NCBI RefSeq assembly: GCF_021390435.2
Contig: NZ_JAJVCN010000001.1
Coordinates: 3,224,001 to 3,288,000, forward strand
Reading direction: 5' to 3'
Source: Kibdelosporangium philippinense
Lineage (GTDB): Bacteria; Actinomycetota; Actinomycetes; Mycobacteriales; Pseudonocardiaceae
DNA length: 64,000 bases
Below, one piece after another: positions 8,530 through 17,308 of this stretch. The position numbers and the translations under genes were made by a program. Below the pieces are notes generated by a model. It had not been told where the DNA came from. It saw only the letters and a list, made by a program, of their open reading frames with translations, and ran no database searches. Every line of letters begins with the position of its first letter. Positions within the stretch are counted from its first letter, which is position 1.

Positions 8530-9129
8530 TCATGGTGCGGATGTGGCCAGGGTGAAGGTCTGGGTGAGTTCGCGGGCGACTTCGTCGAGGTCCAGGGACG
8601 GGTTGGCGACGTATTGGCGTGCTACCTCGTCCAAGGCCGCACGGATCGTCCATGCCATCAGTCTGGGTGAGAAGGTGCGGAATTCGCCGTCGCGTTGTCC
8701 TTGGCGTAGGCGTTCTTCCAGGGGTGTGGTGTCTTCGTCCATGGTGATCTGGGTTCGGTGGTAGATCAGGATTTCCGAGACGGCCGCGACATGCTTCGGG
8801 TGGGTGCGCATGAAGTCCAGGTGGGACTGGATGTAGGCGTGCAGCATTCCCGCTGAGGTTGTTTCTGCTTGCACGCGGGGCCACATCACGGCCGCTCCTG
8901 CTTGGTTGACGTCTGCCAGTACTTGCTGGATCAGTTCGTCTTTGCCCGCGAAATGGTAGGAGATCACGCTTTTGGAGATGCCTGCCCGCTCGGCGATCTG
9001 GTTCAGCGACGCTTGTGCGTATCCGAGCACTGCGATGGTTTCGATGGCGCACTCCACGATCTGGGCACGCCTGGCCACCTCGATGAACGATGGCCCGTCC
9101 CGGCCGATCGTGCGGGTCTTCGACTGCAT
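8530..9129 (-). CDS. TetR family transcriptional regulator
   Basis: 199 residues. The N-terminal TetR helix-turn-helix spans roughly residues 20-66: RAQIVECAIETIAVLGY, then IAERAGISKSVISYHFAGKDEL, the classic recognition helix and following YHFxxKxxL. The C-terminal two-thirds is a ligand-binding domain of unknown specificity. ATG at 9129 is the first start. The neighbour upstream is the mannosyltransferase gene on the same strand, but a terminator separates them, so it is probably autoregulated or acts on a distant target. Confidence 0.92.
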   Translation of the reverse strand: MQSKTRTIGRDGPSFIEVARRAQIVECAIETIAVLGYAQASLNQIAERAGISKSVISYHFAGKDELIQQVLADVNQAGAAVMWPRVQAETTSAGMLHAYIQSHLDFMRTHPKHVAAVSEILIYHRTQITMDEDTTPLEERLRQGQRDGEFRTFSPRLMAWTIRAALDEVARQYVANPSLDLDEVARELTQTFTLATSAP

Positions 9130-9306
9130 CGCCGCAACCTAACACCCATGATCAACCACCCTGTGTGCAGGTCCGGTCACTGCGCGCGTCAGACCGGGTG
9201 GCCGGAAAACAGACCACGTGGTCTCGTGCTGTGTGGCCAGGGTGATCCTGATCAGGCGGTGGCGGGGACCGTGGATGGCGCACTGTCGTGGTCACCGGAT
9301 CGGGTG

Positions 9307-9347
9307 TACACAAACAAAATGCCCGCGGCCACGATGGCCGGGGGCAT
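9307..9347 (-). terminator. Intrinsic terminator of the MptB-like gene
   Basis: A 12-bp stem with one mismatch (ATGCCCGCGGCC at 9319-9330 against GGCCGGGGGCAT at 9336-9347). Read on the minus strand it is followed by TTTTGTTTGTG. It starts 11 bp downstream of the stop codon at 9358. Confidence 0.82.
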
Positions 9348-9357
9348 GAGGACGATG

Positions 9358-10929
9358 TCAGTTCGTTTTCACGGGTGTTGGGCCGACGTCGACCAGGGCG
9401 GGTCGCTTGTGGCCGAACATGTTCAGCGGGTCGATCATGGTCAGGGCCTTCGCCGCGAGGATCGACACGAGGATCGCGGCGGCCATGAACGGGTAGTTGT
9501 AGAGCTGGTCTTCCCCGGCTGGTGAGTAGGTCAGCACGAGGAACACCGACAGGCCGACCACGAACGGCAGTCGCTTTGTCTGCCACGGCAACGCCGCGGC
9601 GATGACGAAGCCCCAGGTGAGGTACCACGGCAGGGTCGCTGGGGACAGCAGCGCGATGCACAGCAGCACGATCGCCATGCGGCGCACGGCATCCGGCCCG
9701 CCGTCGCGCGCGGCCCACCACTGCCGCACGAAGATGTAGACCAGCAGCAACGCGCCGATGGTGCGGGTGACCATGATGAACGGCTCTTTGGACACGTTGA
9801 ACACCAGGGACACGAGCCAGTGCAGCAGTTCACCGGCCGCGGTCGGCGGCGACATCCAGTTCACGATCATCGCCGGTGCGCGCAGGGCCGGGAACCAGCC
9901 GAGGTTCACGCCCGCGGCCAGTGTCACGGCGGTGAAGGTGGTGGCGAAGATCCCGATGGACACCGAGGCGGCACGCACGAACCGGCGCCAGAAGGTGCCG
10001 TCGAGGTGGTTGGCCCAGATCCACACCAGGAACGGCAGCGCGGGCGCGGCCGAGGCTTTCACGGCCATCGCCAGGGTCGCCAGGATGATGCCCAGCGCGT
10101 GTTTGCGGTTGAGCATGCACAGGGTGCCCGCGGCGAGCAGGCCGATCATCAGGATGTCGTTGTGCGGTCCGCCGACCAGGTGCACCACGGTCATCGGGCT
10201 GGCCACGGCGAGCCACAGCGCGATCGGCAGTTTTCCGCCGAGGTGTTTGACCAGGCCGGGCAGTGCCCAGATCAGCAGGCCGAGGCCGACCGCCAGGGCC
10301 AGGCGCATGAGGATGACGCCGAAGATGGCGTTGTCGCCGGTGACCGACACGACGCCTTTGGCGAGCAGGATGAACAGCGGCCCGTAGGGGGCGGGGGTGG
10401 TTTGCCAGAACGAGTGCACGTTCTGGGAGATCTCGGGGATGTTCTCCAGGTTGGCCGGGCCGACCAGGTAGGGGTCGAAGCCTTGCAGCGGCAGCATGCC
10501 CTGGCCGAGGTAGGAGAACACGTCGCGGGTGAACACCGGCGGGGAGAACAGCAGCGGCGCGGTCCAGCACAGTGCCGCGGTGAGCACCGCGCGGGCGTCG
10601 ACCCGGCCGGCCAGCACGTGGCGGCCCAGCCGCACCCACGCCCAGACCACGAGGGCGAAGCCGATGTAGAGGATCGCGGTGGCGAGCATCTGGCCGTGGC
10701 CGTAACGGATCCACGACATCGGGCCGTCGCCGAGGATCGGGTCGCGAACAAGGATCCCGGCCGCGCCGACGGCCGTGAGCAGGATCAGGACTGTGCCGAG
10801 TGTGCCGAGCGCGATCGTGCGTACCGGCATGCCCAGTGCGGGCTTGCCGACGCTCGTGTCGGTGTTGTCGGAGTCAGCACCCAAAGTGGTATCCAGGTTC
10901 GGCGCCGGATCTTCAGTGGTGGTGGCCAT
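9358..10929 (-). CDS. mptB: Polyprenol-phosphomannose-dependent alpha-1,6-mannosyltransferase (MptB-like)
   Basis: 523 residues from ATG 10929; an upstream TTG extension reads as non-coding. It is polytopic, with about 13 hydrophobic segments, and shows GT-C features: a loop after the first helix (LVRDPILGDGPMSWIRYG) and the segment GGPHNDILMIGLLAAGTL. This matches MptA/MptB-type enzymes, which elongate the alpha-1,6-mannan core of lipomannan outside the membrane using polyprenol-phosphate-mannose. The donor would come from the Ppm homologue at 46314-47072. It is a single gene with its own terminator. MptB is preferred over MptA on the HNDILM region, but the distinction is not certain. Confidence 0.83.
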   Translation of the reverse strand: MATTTEDPAPNLDTTLGADSDNTDTSVGKPALGMPVRTIALGTLGTVLILLTAVGAAGILVRDPILGDGPMSWIRYGHGQMLATAILYIGFALVVWAWVRLGRHVLAGRVDARAVLTAALCWTAPLLFSPPVFTRDVFSYLGQGMLPLQGFDPYLVGPANLENIPEISQNVHSFWQTTPAPYGPLFILLAKGVVSVTGDNAIFGVILMRLALAVGLGLLIWALPGLVKHLGGKLPIALWLAVASPMTVVHLVGGPHNDILMIGLLAAGTLCMLNRKHALGIILATLAMAVKASAAPALPFLVWIWANHLDGTFWRRFVRAASVSIGIFATTFTAVTLAAGVNLGWFPALRAPAMIVNWMSPPTAAGELLHWLVSLVFNVSKEPFIMVTRTIGALLLVYIFVRQWWAARDGGPDAVRRMAIVLLCIALLSPATLPWYLTWGFVIAAALPWQTKRLPFVVGLSVFLVLTYSPAGEDQLYNYPFMAAAILVSILAAKALTMIDPLNMFGHKRPALVDVGPTPVKTN

Positions 10930-11037
10930 GGCGTCTAGCAGGTTACACACCGTCCTCAGGCGTGCGGTGAGGGCCACCCGTGGTCAACATCACTGCGACG
11001 CGGACACTGCATTGGTCTTAACACAGGACTAACACCG

Positions 11038-12657
11038 CTAGCCGGGCGTTGCGACGACCGGCACAGCGGCCAGCAGCGATTTGGTGTAATCGTGCTGCGG
11101 CGCAAGCAGGACATCCGCGACATCACCGACTTCCACCAGCTCGCCCTGATACATCACCGCGACCCGGTCGGCGATGTTCCATGCCAGCCCCAGATCATGG
11201 GTGATCACGAGCGCGGCCAGGCCGAGATCGGCGCGCAGCCGCAGCAGCAGCGCCAGGATCTCGCCGCGCACGGAGGCGTCAAGGGAGGCGACGGGTTCGT
11301 CGGCGACCAGCAGCCGGGGTTGCAGCGCCAAGGCCCCGGCGATGACGACGCGTTGCCGTTGCCCGCCGGACAAATGGTGCGGCAGGACCGGCATGAACCG
11401 CTCCGCCGGGCGTAGTTCGGCCGCCTCGAGCGCCGCGGCGACCAGGGCGCGCTCATCGCCGGGCACGTTGTGGATACGCAGGCCTTCGGCGATCGACTCA
11501 TATACGGTGTGGCGCGGGTTGAGCGCGCTGGCGGGGTCTTGCAGGACCAACTGGGCTTGTTTGCGGTAGTCACGCAGCCCCCGTGAGGAACGCGGCAACG
11601 GCCGCCCGTCGAACGACACGTCTCCGCTGGTGGGTTGCTGCAGGCCCAGCACGGTCCGCGCCAGCGTGGTCTTGCCGGACCCGGACTGGCCGACCAGGGC
11701 GACGATCTCGCCGTGACCGACCTGCAGGCTCACGTCCTTGACCGCCCGGGTCCACCCGCCGCCGCGCCGACGGAAGTCCACGACGAGATTCTCGGTCTGC
11801 AGCAACGGTTTCCCCGCTTCTGGCACGACCGGTGCTGGAAGCCCAGCGGGGTTGGTCGTGGCGGGCGCGTAGCGCGAGGCCGGGTCGCCGACGGTCGGGA
11901 ACGCCGCCGCGAGAGCTTTGGTGTGCTCGTGCTGCGGATCGTGCACGACCGTGGCGGCGGTGCCCAGCTCCACGATCTGCCCGTCGTACATGATCGCCAG
12001 CCGCTGGCACATCGACCCGAGCACCGACAGGTCGTGGCTGATCATGACCAGGCCGATGCCGTGCTCGGTGACCAGGCGGGTCATCAGGGCCAGCACTTGG
12101 GCTTGGACGATGACATCCAGGGCGGTGGTCGGTTCGTCGGCGATCACCAGCCGCGGCTCGCACGCCAGGGCCATCGCGATCATCACGCGTTGTTTCTGCC
12201 CACCGGACAGCTCGTGCGGGTAGGCCTGTGCCTTGTCGACCGGCAGTTCCACCTGGGTGAGCAGTTCGGCCACGCGGGCGCTGATCTTGGCCTCCGGCAC
12301 GCTGGCGTGCAGGCGCAGCGGTTCGGCGATCTGCCAGCCGATCGTGCGCACCGGGTTGAGCGCGTGCATCGCGCCCTGGAACACCACCGAGGCCGACGAC
12401 CAGCGCACGGTGCGCAGCCGTCCCCAGCTCATCGTGCGGGTGTCCTCGCCATCCAGCAGGATCTCGCCGGTGACCTGCGCGTCTTTGGGCAACAGCCGCA
12501 GTACCGACATCGCCAGGGTCGATTTGCCGCAGCCGGACTCCCCCGCCAGCCCGAGCGTCTGGCCCGCTGGCAGGGTCAGATCGACGCCACGCACCGCCTC
12601 CTGGCCGCCCGCATAGGTCACCCGCAGGTCACGCAGTTCCAACACCGGCGTCGTCAT
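11038..12657 (-). CDS. Oligopeptide ABC transporter, fused two-domain ATPase (DppD-DppF type)
   Basis: 539 residues with two nucleotide-binding domains. The first half has Walker A GESGCGKS, signature LSGGQKQR and Walker B LVIADEPTTALD. The second has GQSGSGKT, LSGGQRQR and LLVADEPVASLD. Between them is the oligopeptide-ATPase extension rich in Pro and Ala. It powers import of peptides through the two adjacent permeases. ATG at 12657 overlaps the permease stop by 4 bp. It is the last gene of a four-gene operon transcribed leftwards from 16366. Confidence 0.93.
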   Translation of the reverse strand: MTTPVLELRDLRVTYAGGQEAVRGVDLTLPAGQTLGLAGESGCGKSTLAMSVLRLLPKDAQVTGEILLDGEDTRTMSWGRLRTVRWSSASVVFQGAMHALNPVRTIGWQIAEPLRLHASVPEAKISARVAELLTQVELPVDKAQAYPHELSGGQKQRVMIAMALACEPRLVIADEPTTALDVIVQAQVLALMTRLVTEHGIGLVMISHDLSVLGSMCQRLAIMYDGQIVELGTAATVVHDPQHEHTKALAAAFPTVGDPASRYAPATTNPAGLPAPVVPEAGKPLLQTENLVVDFRRRGGGWTRAVKDVSLQVGHGEIVALVGQSGSGKTTLARTVLGLQQPTSGDVSFDGRPLPRSSRGLRDYRKQAQLVLQDPASALNPRHTVYESIAEGLRIHNVPGDERALVAAALEAAELRPAERFMPVLPHHLSGGQRQRVVIAGALALQPRLLVADEPVASLDASVRGEILALLLRLRADLGLAALVITHDLGLAWNIADRVAVMYQGELVEVGDVADVLLAPQHDYTKSLLAAVPVVATPG

Positions 12658-13538
12658 CGGCGCTCCCGCAGTTTCGGGTTCAACACGGTCTCCAACGCGC
12701 GCCCCACCATGGTGAACGCCAATACCAGCAGCACGATCGCGACGCCGGGCGGAAGCAGGTACCACCAGGCGCCCGCGGTGATCGCGCCGCTGCTGCCCGC
12801 CGAGCGCAACAGCCCACCCCAGGTGATCTCGGTCGGGTCGCCCAGGCCGAGGAACCGCAGGGTCGATTCGGCCACGATCGCCGAACCGACCGCCAATGTC
12901 GTGTTGACGAACACCAGCGGCAGTACCGAGGGCAGGACGTGCTTGAAGATCACGTGCCCGTGCCCGCCGCCCAACGCCCGCGCCCGCTCGATATAAGGCC
13001 GCGCCTCCACCGACAGGGTCTGGGCGCGCACGAGCCGGGCGCTGGTGGGCCAGGACACCAGGCCGATGGCGAGGATGATCGTGCCCGCGCCGCCTTCCAG
13101 CACCGCCGAGAGCGCGATCGCCAGCACCAGCGACGGCATGATCAAAAAGAAATCGGTGAACCGCAACAGCACCGCGGAAAACCAGCCGCCGAAGTGCCCG
13201 GCCAGGATGCCCACGATCGTGCCGATCAGCATCGACAGCAGCGCCGCGGCCAGCCCCACGATGAGCGAGAGCCGCGTGCCCCACAGCGTGAGCGCCAGCA
13301 CCGACACGCCGTTCTCGTCGGTGCCGAGCCAGAAGCTGCCGCTGGGCGATTCCAGCCGTGCACCGGTGGCTTTGGTGACATCCAGCGACGCATCCGAGAT
13401 CAACAGCGGCGCCAGGATCCCCGTCGCGACGAACAACAGCAGGATGACCAGGCCGAACAGGCCGCCTTTGTTGCCAGCGAACTCACGCCACACTTTGCCC
13501 GCCGCCGCGCGGCGACGGGCCCACGCCGGACTGGTCAT
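12654..13538 (-). CDS. Oligopeptide ABC transporter permease (DppC type)
   Basis: 294 residues. It has the DppC/OppC N-terminal domain, about six membrane segments, the periplasmic segment WLGTDENGVSVLALTLWGTR and the coupling-helix EAA-like loop ARALGGGHGHVIFKHVLP. ATG at 13538 overlaps the stop of the upstream permease (ATGA). It pairs with the DppB-type permease to form the channel. Confidence 0.92.
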   Translation of the reverse strand: MTSPAWARRRAAAGKVWREFAGNKGGLFGLVILLLFVATGILAPLLISDASLDVTKATGARLESPSGSFWLGTDENGVSVLALTLWGTRLSLIVGLAAALLSMLIGTIVGILAGHFGGWFSAVLLRFTDFFLIMPSLVLAIALSAVLEGGAGTIILAIGLVSWPTSARLVRAQTLSVEARPYIERARALGGGHGHVIFKHVLPSVLPLVFVNTTLAVGSAIVAESTLRFLGLGDPTEITWGGLLRSAGSSGAITAGAWWYLLPPGVAIVLLVLAFTMVGRALETVLNPKLRERR

Positions 13539-14560
13539 GACGCACGCACCCTCGGATCCAGCACCCGCAGCAGCAGGTCGGCGATCAAGTTCATGATCAC
13601 CACGGTGATCACCAGCACAATGAAGATTCCTTGCAGCAACGGCAGATCCTTGGCCGCCAGGGCCTGCGCCGTCAGCTGCCCAAGGCCGGGCCACGAGTAG
13701 ACCGCCTCGACCGTGATCGCGCCGGACACCACCATGCCCAGGTGCAGGAACACCAGGGTCGTGGCGGGCAGCAACGCGTTGGGCAGCGCGTGACGGCGAC
13801 GCACCAAATCGTCACGCAATCCCTTGGCCCGAGCCGTGGTCAGGTAGTCGGAGTTCATTTCCTCCAGCAGCGAGGCCCGCATCACCAGCTGATACTGCCC
13901 GTAGAGCACGAGCACGAGCGTGATCACCGGCAGCACCATGTGATGCGCCACGTCCAGCGCATGCGGGATCAACGCAGTCGGCGAGTCCGGCCGCTGCATA
14001 CCCCCAGAGGGGAACACACCACCCAGGACCATCAGCAGCACCACACCCAGCCACCACGGCGGGATCGACCAGAACACCAGCGCCACACCACTCGAGCCCC
14101 GATCAAGGGGCCCGTTGCGGCGCCACGCCGTTTTCACGCCCATCCACAGCCCGAACGCGGCCGCCAGCAGCGTCGCGGTGCCCATCAACAGCAGGGTCGG
14201 GCCGATCCGCTCGCCGATGATCACCCCAGCGGGGGCGTTGAAGGCGTACGAGGGGCCGAAGTCGCCGTGCAGCAAACCGACCAGATAATCCCAAAACTGC
14301 GCCAGGATCGGCTTGTCGAACCCGAAATCGGCGCGCAGCTTCTCCAACTGGGCGCCGGACACCGGACGACCGCGGGTCATGGTCACCAACGGGTCACCCG
14401 GCATCACCCGGAACAGGAAAAACCCCAGCACCACGACCATGAGCACGCTCATGATCGCGCCACCGATCTTCGTGAGCAGATAGCGAACAACCCCGCCACC
14501 GCGCTGCGGCGGCGGGGCTTCCACGATCGACTCCTCGACAGGCGCGAGGAAATCGGTCAC
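13535..14560 (-). CDS. Oligopeptide ABC transporter permease (DppB type)
   Basis: 341 residues. The first membrane segment (SVLMVVVLGFFLFRVMPGDP) ends with the MPGDP motif typical of DppB/OppB. Further segments and the coupling loop TTARAKGLRDDLVRRRHALPN follow. The gene begins 6 bp after the stop of the solute-binding protein gene and is coupled to the DppC gene by a 4-bp overlap. Confidence 0.93.
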   Translation of the reverse strand: MTDFLAPVEESIVEAPPPQRGGGVVRYLLTKIGGAIMSVLMVVVLGFFLFRVMPGDPLVTMTRGRPVSGAQLEKLRADFGFDKPILAQFWDYLVGLLHGDFGPSYAFNAPAGVIIGERIGPTLLLMGTATLLAAAFGLWMGVKTAWRRNGPLDRGSSGVALVFWSIPPWWLGVVLLMVLGGVFPSGGMQRPDSPTALIPHALDVAHHMVLPVITLVLVLYGQYQLVMRASLLEEMNSDYLTTARAKGLRDDLVRRRHALPNALLPATTLVFLHLGMVVSGAITVEAVYSWPGLGQLTAQALAAKDLPLLQGIFIVLVITVVIMNLIADLLLRVLDPRVRAS

Positions 14561-14566
14561 CGGTGC

Positions 14567-16366
14567 CTACTCCCGTTCGTCAGCCGAGCCACGGCGACGC
14601 AGCCGCGCGAACACCAACGCGCCCGCGATCACCACGACCACACCACCGCCGACCAAACCAAGCACCAGGCCGGTGTTGCTGCTGGACTCCGCCGTCGCGG
14701 CGTTGTCGTCGCTGGTGGTCTTGCCCGGGGTGGCACTGTAGTAACCCCAGTAACCCTGCTGGTTCATGATCACGCCACCGTCGGACGGCTGCGTGGTGAA
14801 CGGCGCCCACCGGTCAGCCCGGTAGGCCTCCAGCGGGTTGTCATACCCCAGCAGCACCAGCGTCGCCCGATCAGCCAGGACCTGCTGCATCTTCTTGACG
14901 ATCTCCACGCGCTTGGCCCGGTCGGTCTCGGCCGCCTGCTGGGCATACAGCGTCTCGTATTCCTGGTCGCACAGGAACGAGTCCGGGGTGCCGCCCTTGC
15001 CGTCGGCGTTCGGGCGGTTGGCGCAGGTCTGCAGCGACAGCACATAGTCGGGGTCGGGGTTGGCGTTCCAGCCCGACACCGCCAGGTCGAAGTTGCCGCC
15101 CGTGGTGGCGTCGTTGACCTTCTGGTCGGACACCATCTGCGGCTCAAGCGCGATACCGATGTCCTTGAGCCAGTTCACCACGAACTTCGACGACTGCTCA
15201 TCCAGGTTCGTGCCCGCGTGGCCCAACAACCGCAACCGCAACGCCTTACCGGTCTTGTCGACCCGGACGCCGTCCGCGCCCTTGGCGTACCCGGCGGCAT
15301 CCAGCATCCGGTTGGCCTCGGCCGGGTCGAACTTCTGCTTCTGCGGCCAGTGGAACTCCGAGAACCCCGGCGGGATGTACCCGGCCGCTTCCACGGCGTA
15401 CCCGCCCCACACCCGGTCCACGATCGTCTTGGAATCGATCGACAACGCGATCGCCTTACGCAACTGGATGTCCTTGAGCGCCGGGTTGCCATCCCCGATC
15501 GGCGCGCCATCCTTCGACGTCGCACCCGGGTTGATCAGGATCTCGTTGAACCGGCGGCCCGCCCCGGTGTTCAGCTTGACGTTCGGATCGCTCTTGAGCG
15601 CGTCGTACTGGGCGGGCACCAGCCGTGACATCAGGTCGATGTCACCGTTCTTCAGCGCCTGCACCTCAGCGTCGACGTTCTTGTAGTACACGAAATCCAA
15701 CGCGTCGATCTTCGGCGCGCCCCGCCAGTAGTCCTTGTTGGCCTTCATCTTGATGAACTGGCTGGCCTTGTAGTCCTGCAGAATGAACGGCCCGCTGCCC
15801 ACCAGCGGCAGTGGCGGTTCGGCCTTCAAGTCGGTGACGTTCTCCCACACGTGCTTGGGCACGATCGGGATGTCCAGCGCCAGCATCGTCGAACGCGGCT
15901 GCTTGGTCTTGATCACCAGGGTCTGCGGATCGGGCGCGGTCACCGACTCCCAGCCCTGCACGAAGCTGCCGTTGGCCGTGGCCGCGTCGTCATTGGTCAT
16001 CATCTTGGTCAGCGTGAACTCCGGGTCCGCCGAGGTGATCGGCTGCCCGTCCGACCACTTCGCCCCAGAGCGGATCTTGAACGTCCACGTCAGCTTGTCG
16101 TCCGAGGTCGACCACGACTCCGCCAGACCCGGCACCGGGTGGTAGTCCTTCGCGTCATACGTGGTCAGATACTCATAGGTCAACCGGGTCAGATCCGTAC
16201 CGATCCGGGTGATGCTGATGAACGGGTTGAGCGAATCCAGATCCTGGGTCACCCCAGCCCGCAACACCTTCTCCTGAGCCTGCGCGGTACCGGCCACCCC
16301 CGGCGCGGCCACCGCGACCAGCGCGATCACCCCCGCCACCCCAGCCACCCGACGTCTGACCAGCAC
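14567..16366 (-). CDS. Peptide ABC transporter solute-binding protein with C-terminal membrane anchor
   Basis: About 599 residues of the SBP_bac_5 family, including RLTYEYLTTYD, GLAESWSTSDD and FKIRSGAKWSDGQPI. It has a secretion signal (VRRRVAGVAGVIALVAVAAPGVAGTAQA) but no lipobox Cys. The C-terminus instead carries a Ser/Thr linker and one membrane helix (GLVLGLVGGGVVVVIAGALVF) followed by RLRRRG, so it is probably tethered at the C-terminal end. I chose GTG at 16366 because GGAGGAGAGG lies about 9 nt upstream; ATG is absent nearby. It is the first gene of the transporter operon and divergent from the D-aminopeptidase gene. Confidence 0.87.
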   Translation of the reverse strand: MLVRRRVAGVAGVIALVAVAAPGVAGTAQAQEKVLRAGVTQDLDSLNPFISITRIGTDLTRLTYEYLTTYDAKDYHPVPGLAESWSTSDDKLTWTFKIRSGAKWSDGQPITSADPEFTLTKMMTNDDAATANGSFVQGWESVTAPDPQTLVIKTKQPRSTMLALDIPIVPKHVWENVTDLKAEPPLPLVGSGPFILQDYKASQFIKMKANKDYWRGAPKIDALDFVYYKNVDAEVQALKNGDIDLMSRLVPAQYDALKSDPNVKLNTGAGRRFNEILINPGATSKDGAPIGDGNPALKDIQLRKAIALSIDSKTIVDRVWGGYAVEAAGYIPPGFSEFHWPQKQKFDPAEANRMLDAAGYAKGADGVRVDKTGKALRLRLLGHAGTNLDEQSSKFVVNWLKDIGIALEPQMVSDQKVNDATTGGNFDLAVSGWNANPDPDYVLSLQTCANRPNADGKGGTPDSFLCDQEYETLYAQQAAETDRAKRVEIVKKMQQVLADRATLVLLGYDNPLEAYRADRWAPFTTQPSDGGVIMNQQGYWGYYSATPGKTTSDDNAATAESSSNTGLVLGLVGGGVVVVIAGALVFARLRRRGSADERE

Positions 16367-16480
16367 GACGAACCACCTCTCCTCCGCAATTCGGAAAGAA
16401 ATAACCATTCATCAACCTGAGAAGTCAATGAGTACCGGCAGATCGTGCCAAGACGTAACTTAAAGCCTTACGGTGAGCCC

Positions 16481-17308
16481 GTGCGGATCATGATATCGGC
16501 CGATATGGAAGGCGCGACGGGGGTCACCTACACCCAGGACGTCGTGCCCGGCACCGAGCAATGGCAGCGGATGCGACGCCTGTTCACCGGCGACGTCAAC
16601 GCCTGCATCGAAGGCCTCTTCGACGCGGGCGCCACCAGCGTGCTGGTCAACGAAGCCCACTCCGCGCAGCGCAACCTCCTGCTGGAAGACCTCGACGAAC
16701 GCGCGACCATGCTCACCGGACGCCACAAGCCACTGTCCATGATGCAAGGCATCGACACCGGCATGGACGGCGTGGTGTTCCTCGGCTACCACACCGGCGC
16801 GGGCCTCGACGGCGTCCTGGCCCACACCTACCTGGAAAACTCCATCACCAGCGTCTGGCTCGACGGCGTGCACGCCAGCGAAGGCCGCCTCAACGCCGCC
16901 ATGGCCGCCGAACACGGCGTCCCCGTCCTGCTGGTCACCGGCGACGACAAGACCTGTGAAGACGCTCGCGATTACGTGCCACACGCACGGGTAGCCGTAG
17001 TCAAGCAATGCGTCAGCCGGTACGCGGCCATCTGCTTTCCCCCAGCCAGGACCAGGGAGGTGATCCGCACCCAAGCAGCCGAGGGGATGAAAAACGCTGG
17101 CCGTACCGAAAGCCACACCGCGCCGCATCGCATTGAGGTGGAATTCGACGCCACACACCTGGCGCACGCCGCCGCGGTCGTACCGACCGTGGAACTCATC
17201 GACGTGCGACGGGTCGGCTTCGACGCAGCCACCATGACCGAAGCCATGAAAGCGTTTAAAGTGGTGACCGCCATCGCGGCGGGCGCCGTGGAGGGTATCT
17301 ATGGATGA
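16481..17308 (+). CDS. dppA: D-aminopeptidase, M55 family (DppA-like)
   Basis: 275 residues from GTG 16481, the same length as Bacillus DppA (about 274). An in-frame GTG at 16445 would add 12 residues with no family match. The N-terminus RIMISADMEGATGV holds the Asp and Glu of the dizinc site. Further conserved histidines are in EAHSAQRNL, LGYHTGAG and HTYLENS. DppA releases N-terminal D-amino acids such as D-Ala-D-Ala. Coupling to an M20 hydrolase (8-bp overlap) and divergence from an oligopeptide importer point to uptake and use of D-amino-acid-containing peptides, probably cell-wall fragments. Confidence 0.9.
   Translation: MRIMISADMEGATGVTYTQDVVPGTEQWQRMRRLFTGDVNACIEGLFDAGATSVLVNEAHSAQRNLLLEDLDERATMLTGRHKPLSMMQGIDTGMDGVVFLGYHTGAGLDGVLAHTYLENSITSVWLDGVHASEGRLNAAMAAEHGVPVLLVTGDDKTCEDARDYVPHARVAVVKQCVSRYAAICFPPARTREVIRTQAAEGMKNAGRTESHTAPHRIEVEFDATHLAHAAAVVPTVELIDVRRVGFDAATMTEAMKAFKVVTAIAAGAVEGIYG

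Noticed and set aside
9820..10938. A 372-codon open frame on the plus strand, antisense to the mannosyltransferase gene
   Set aside because: Its product is Gln/His/Arg-rich with no domain, typical of the mirror frame of a GC-rich gene. The minus-strand protein has clear membrane segments and family motifs.
13631..15628. A 665-codon plus-strand open frame crossing the transporter genes
   Set aside because: It spans two well-supported minus-strand genes and is full of His, Gln and Arg repeats. No recognisable protein family or ribosome-binding site.
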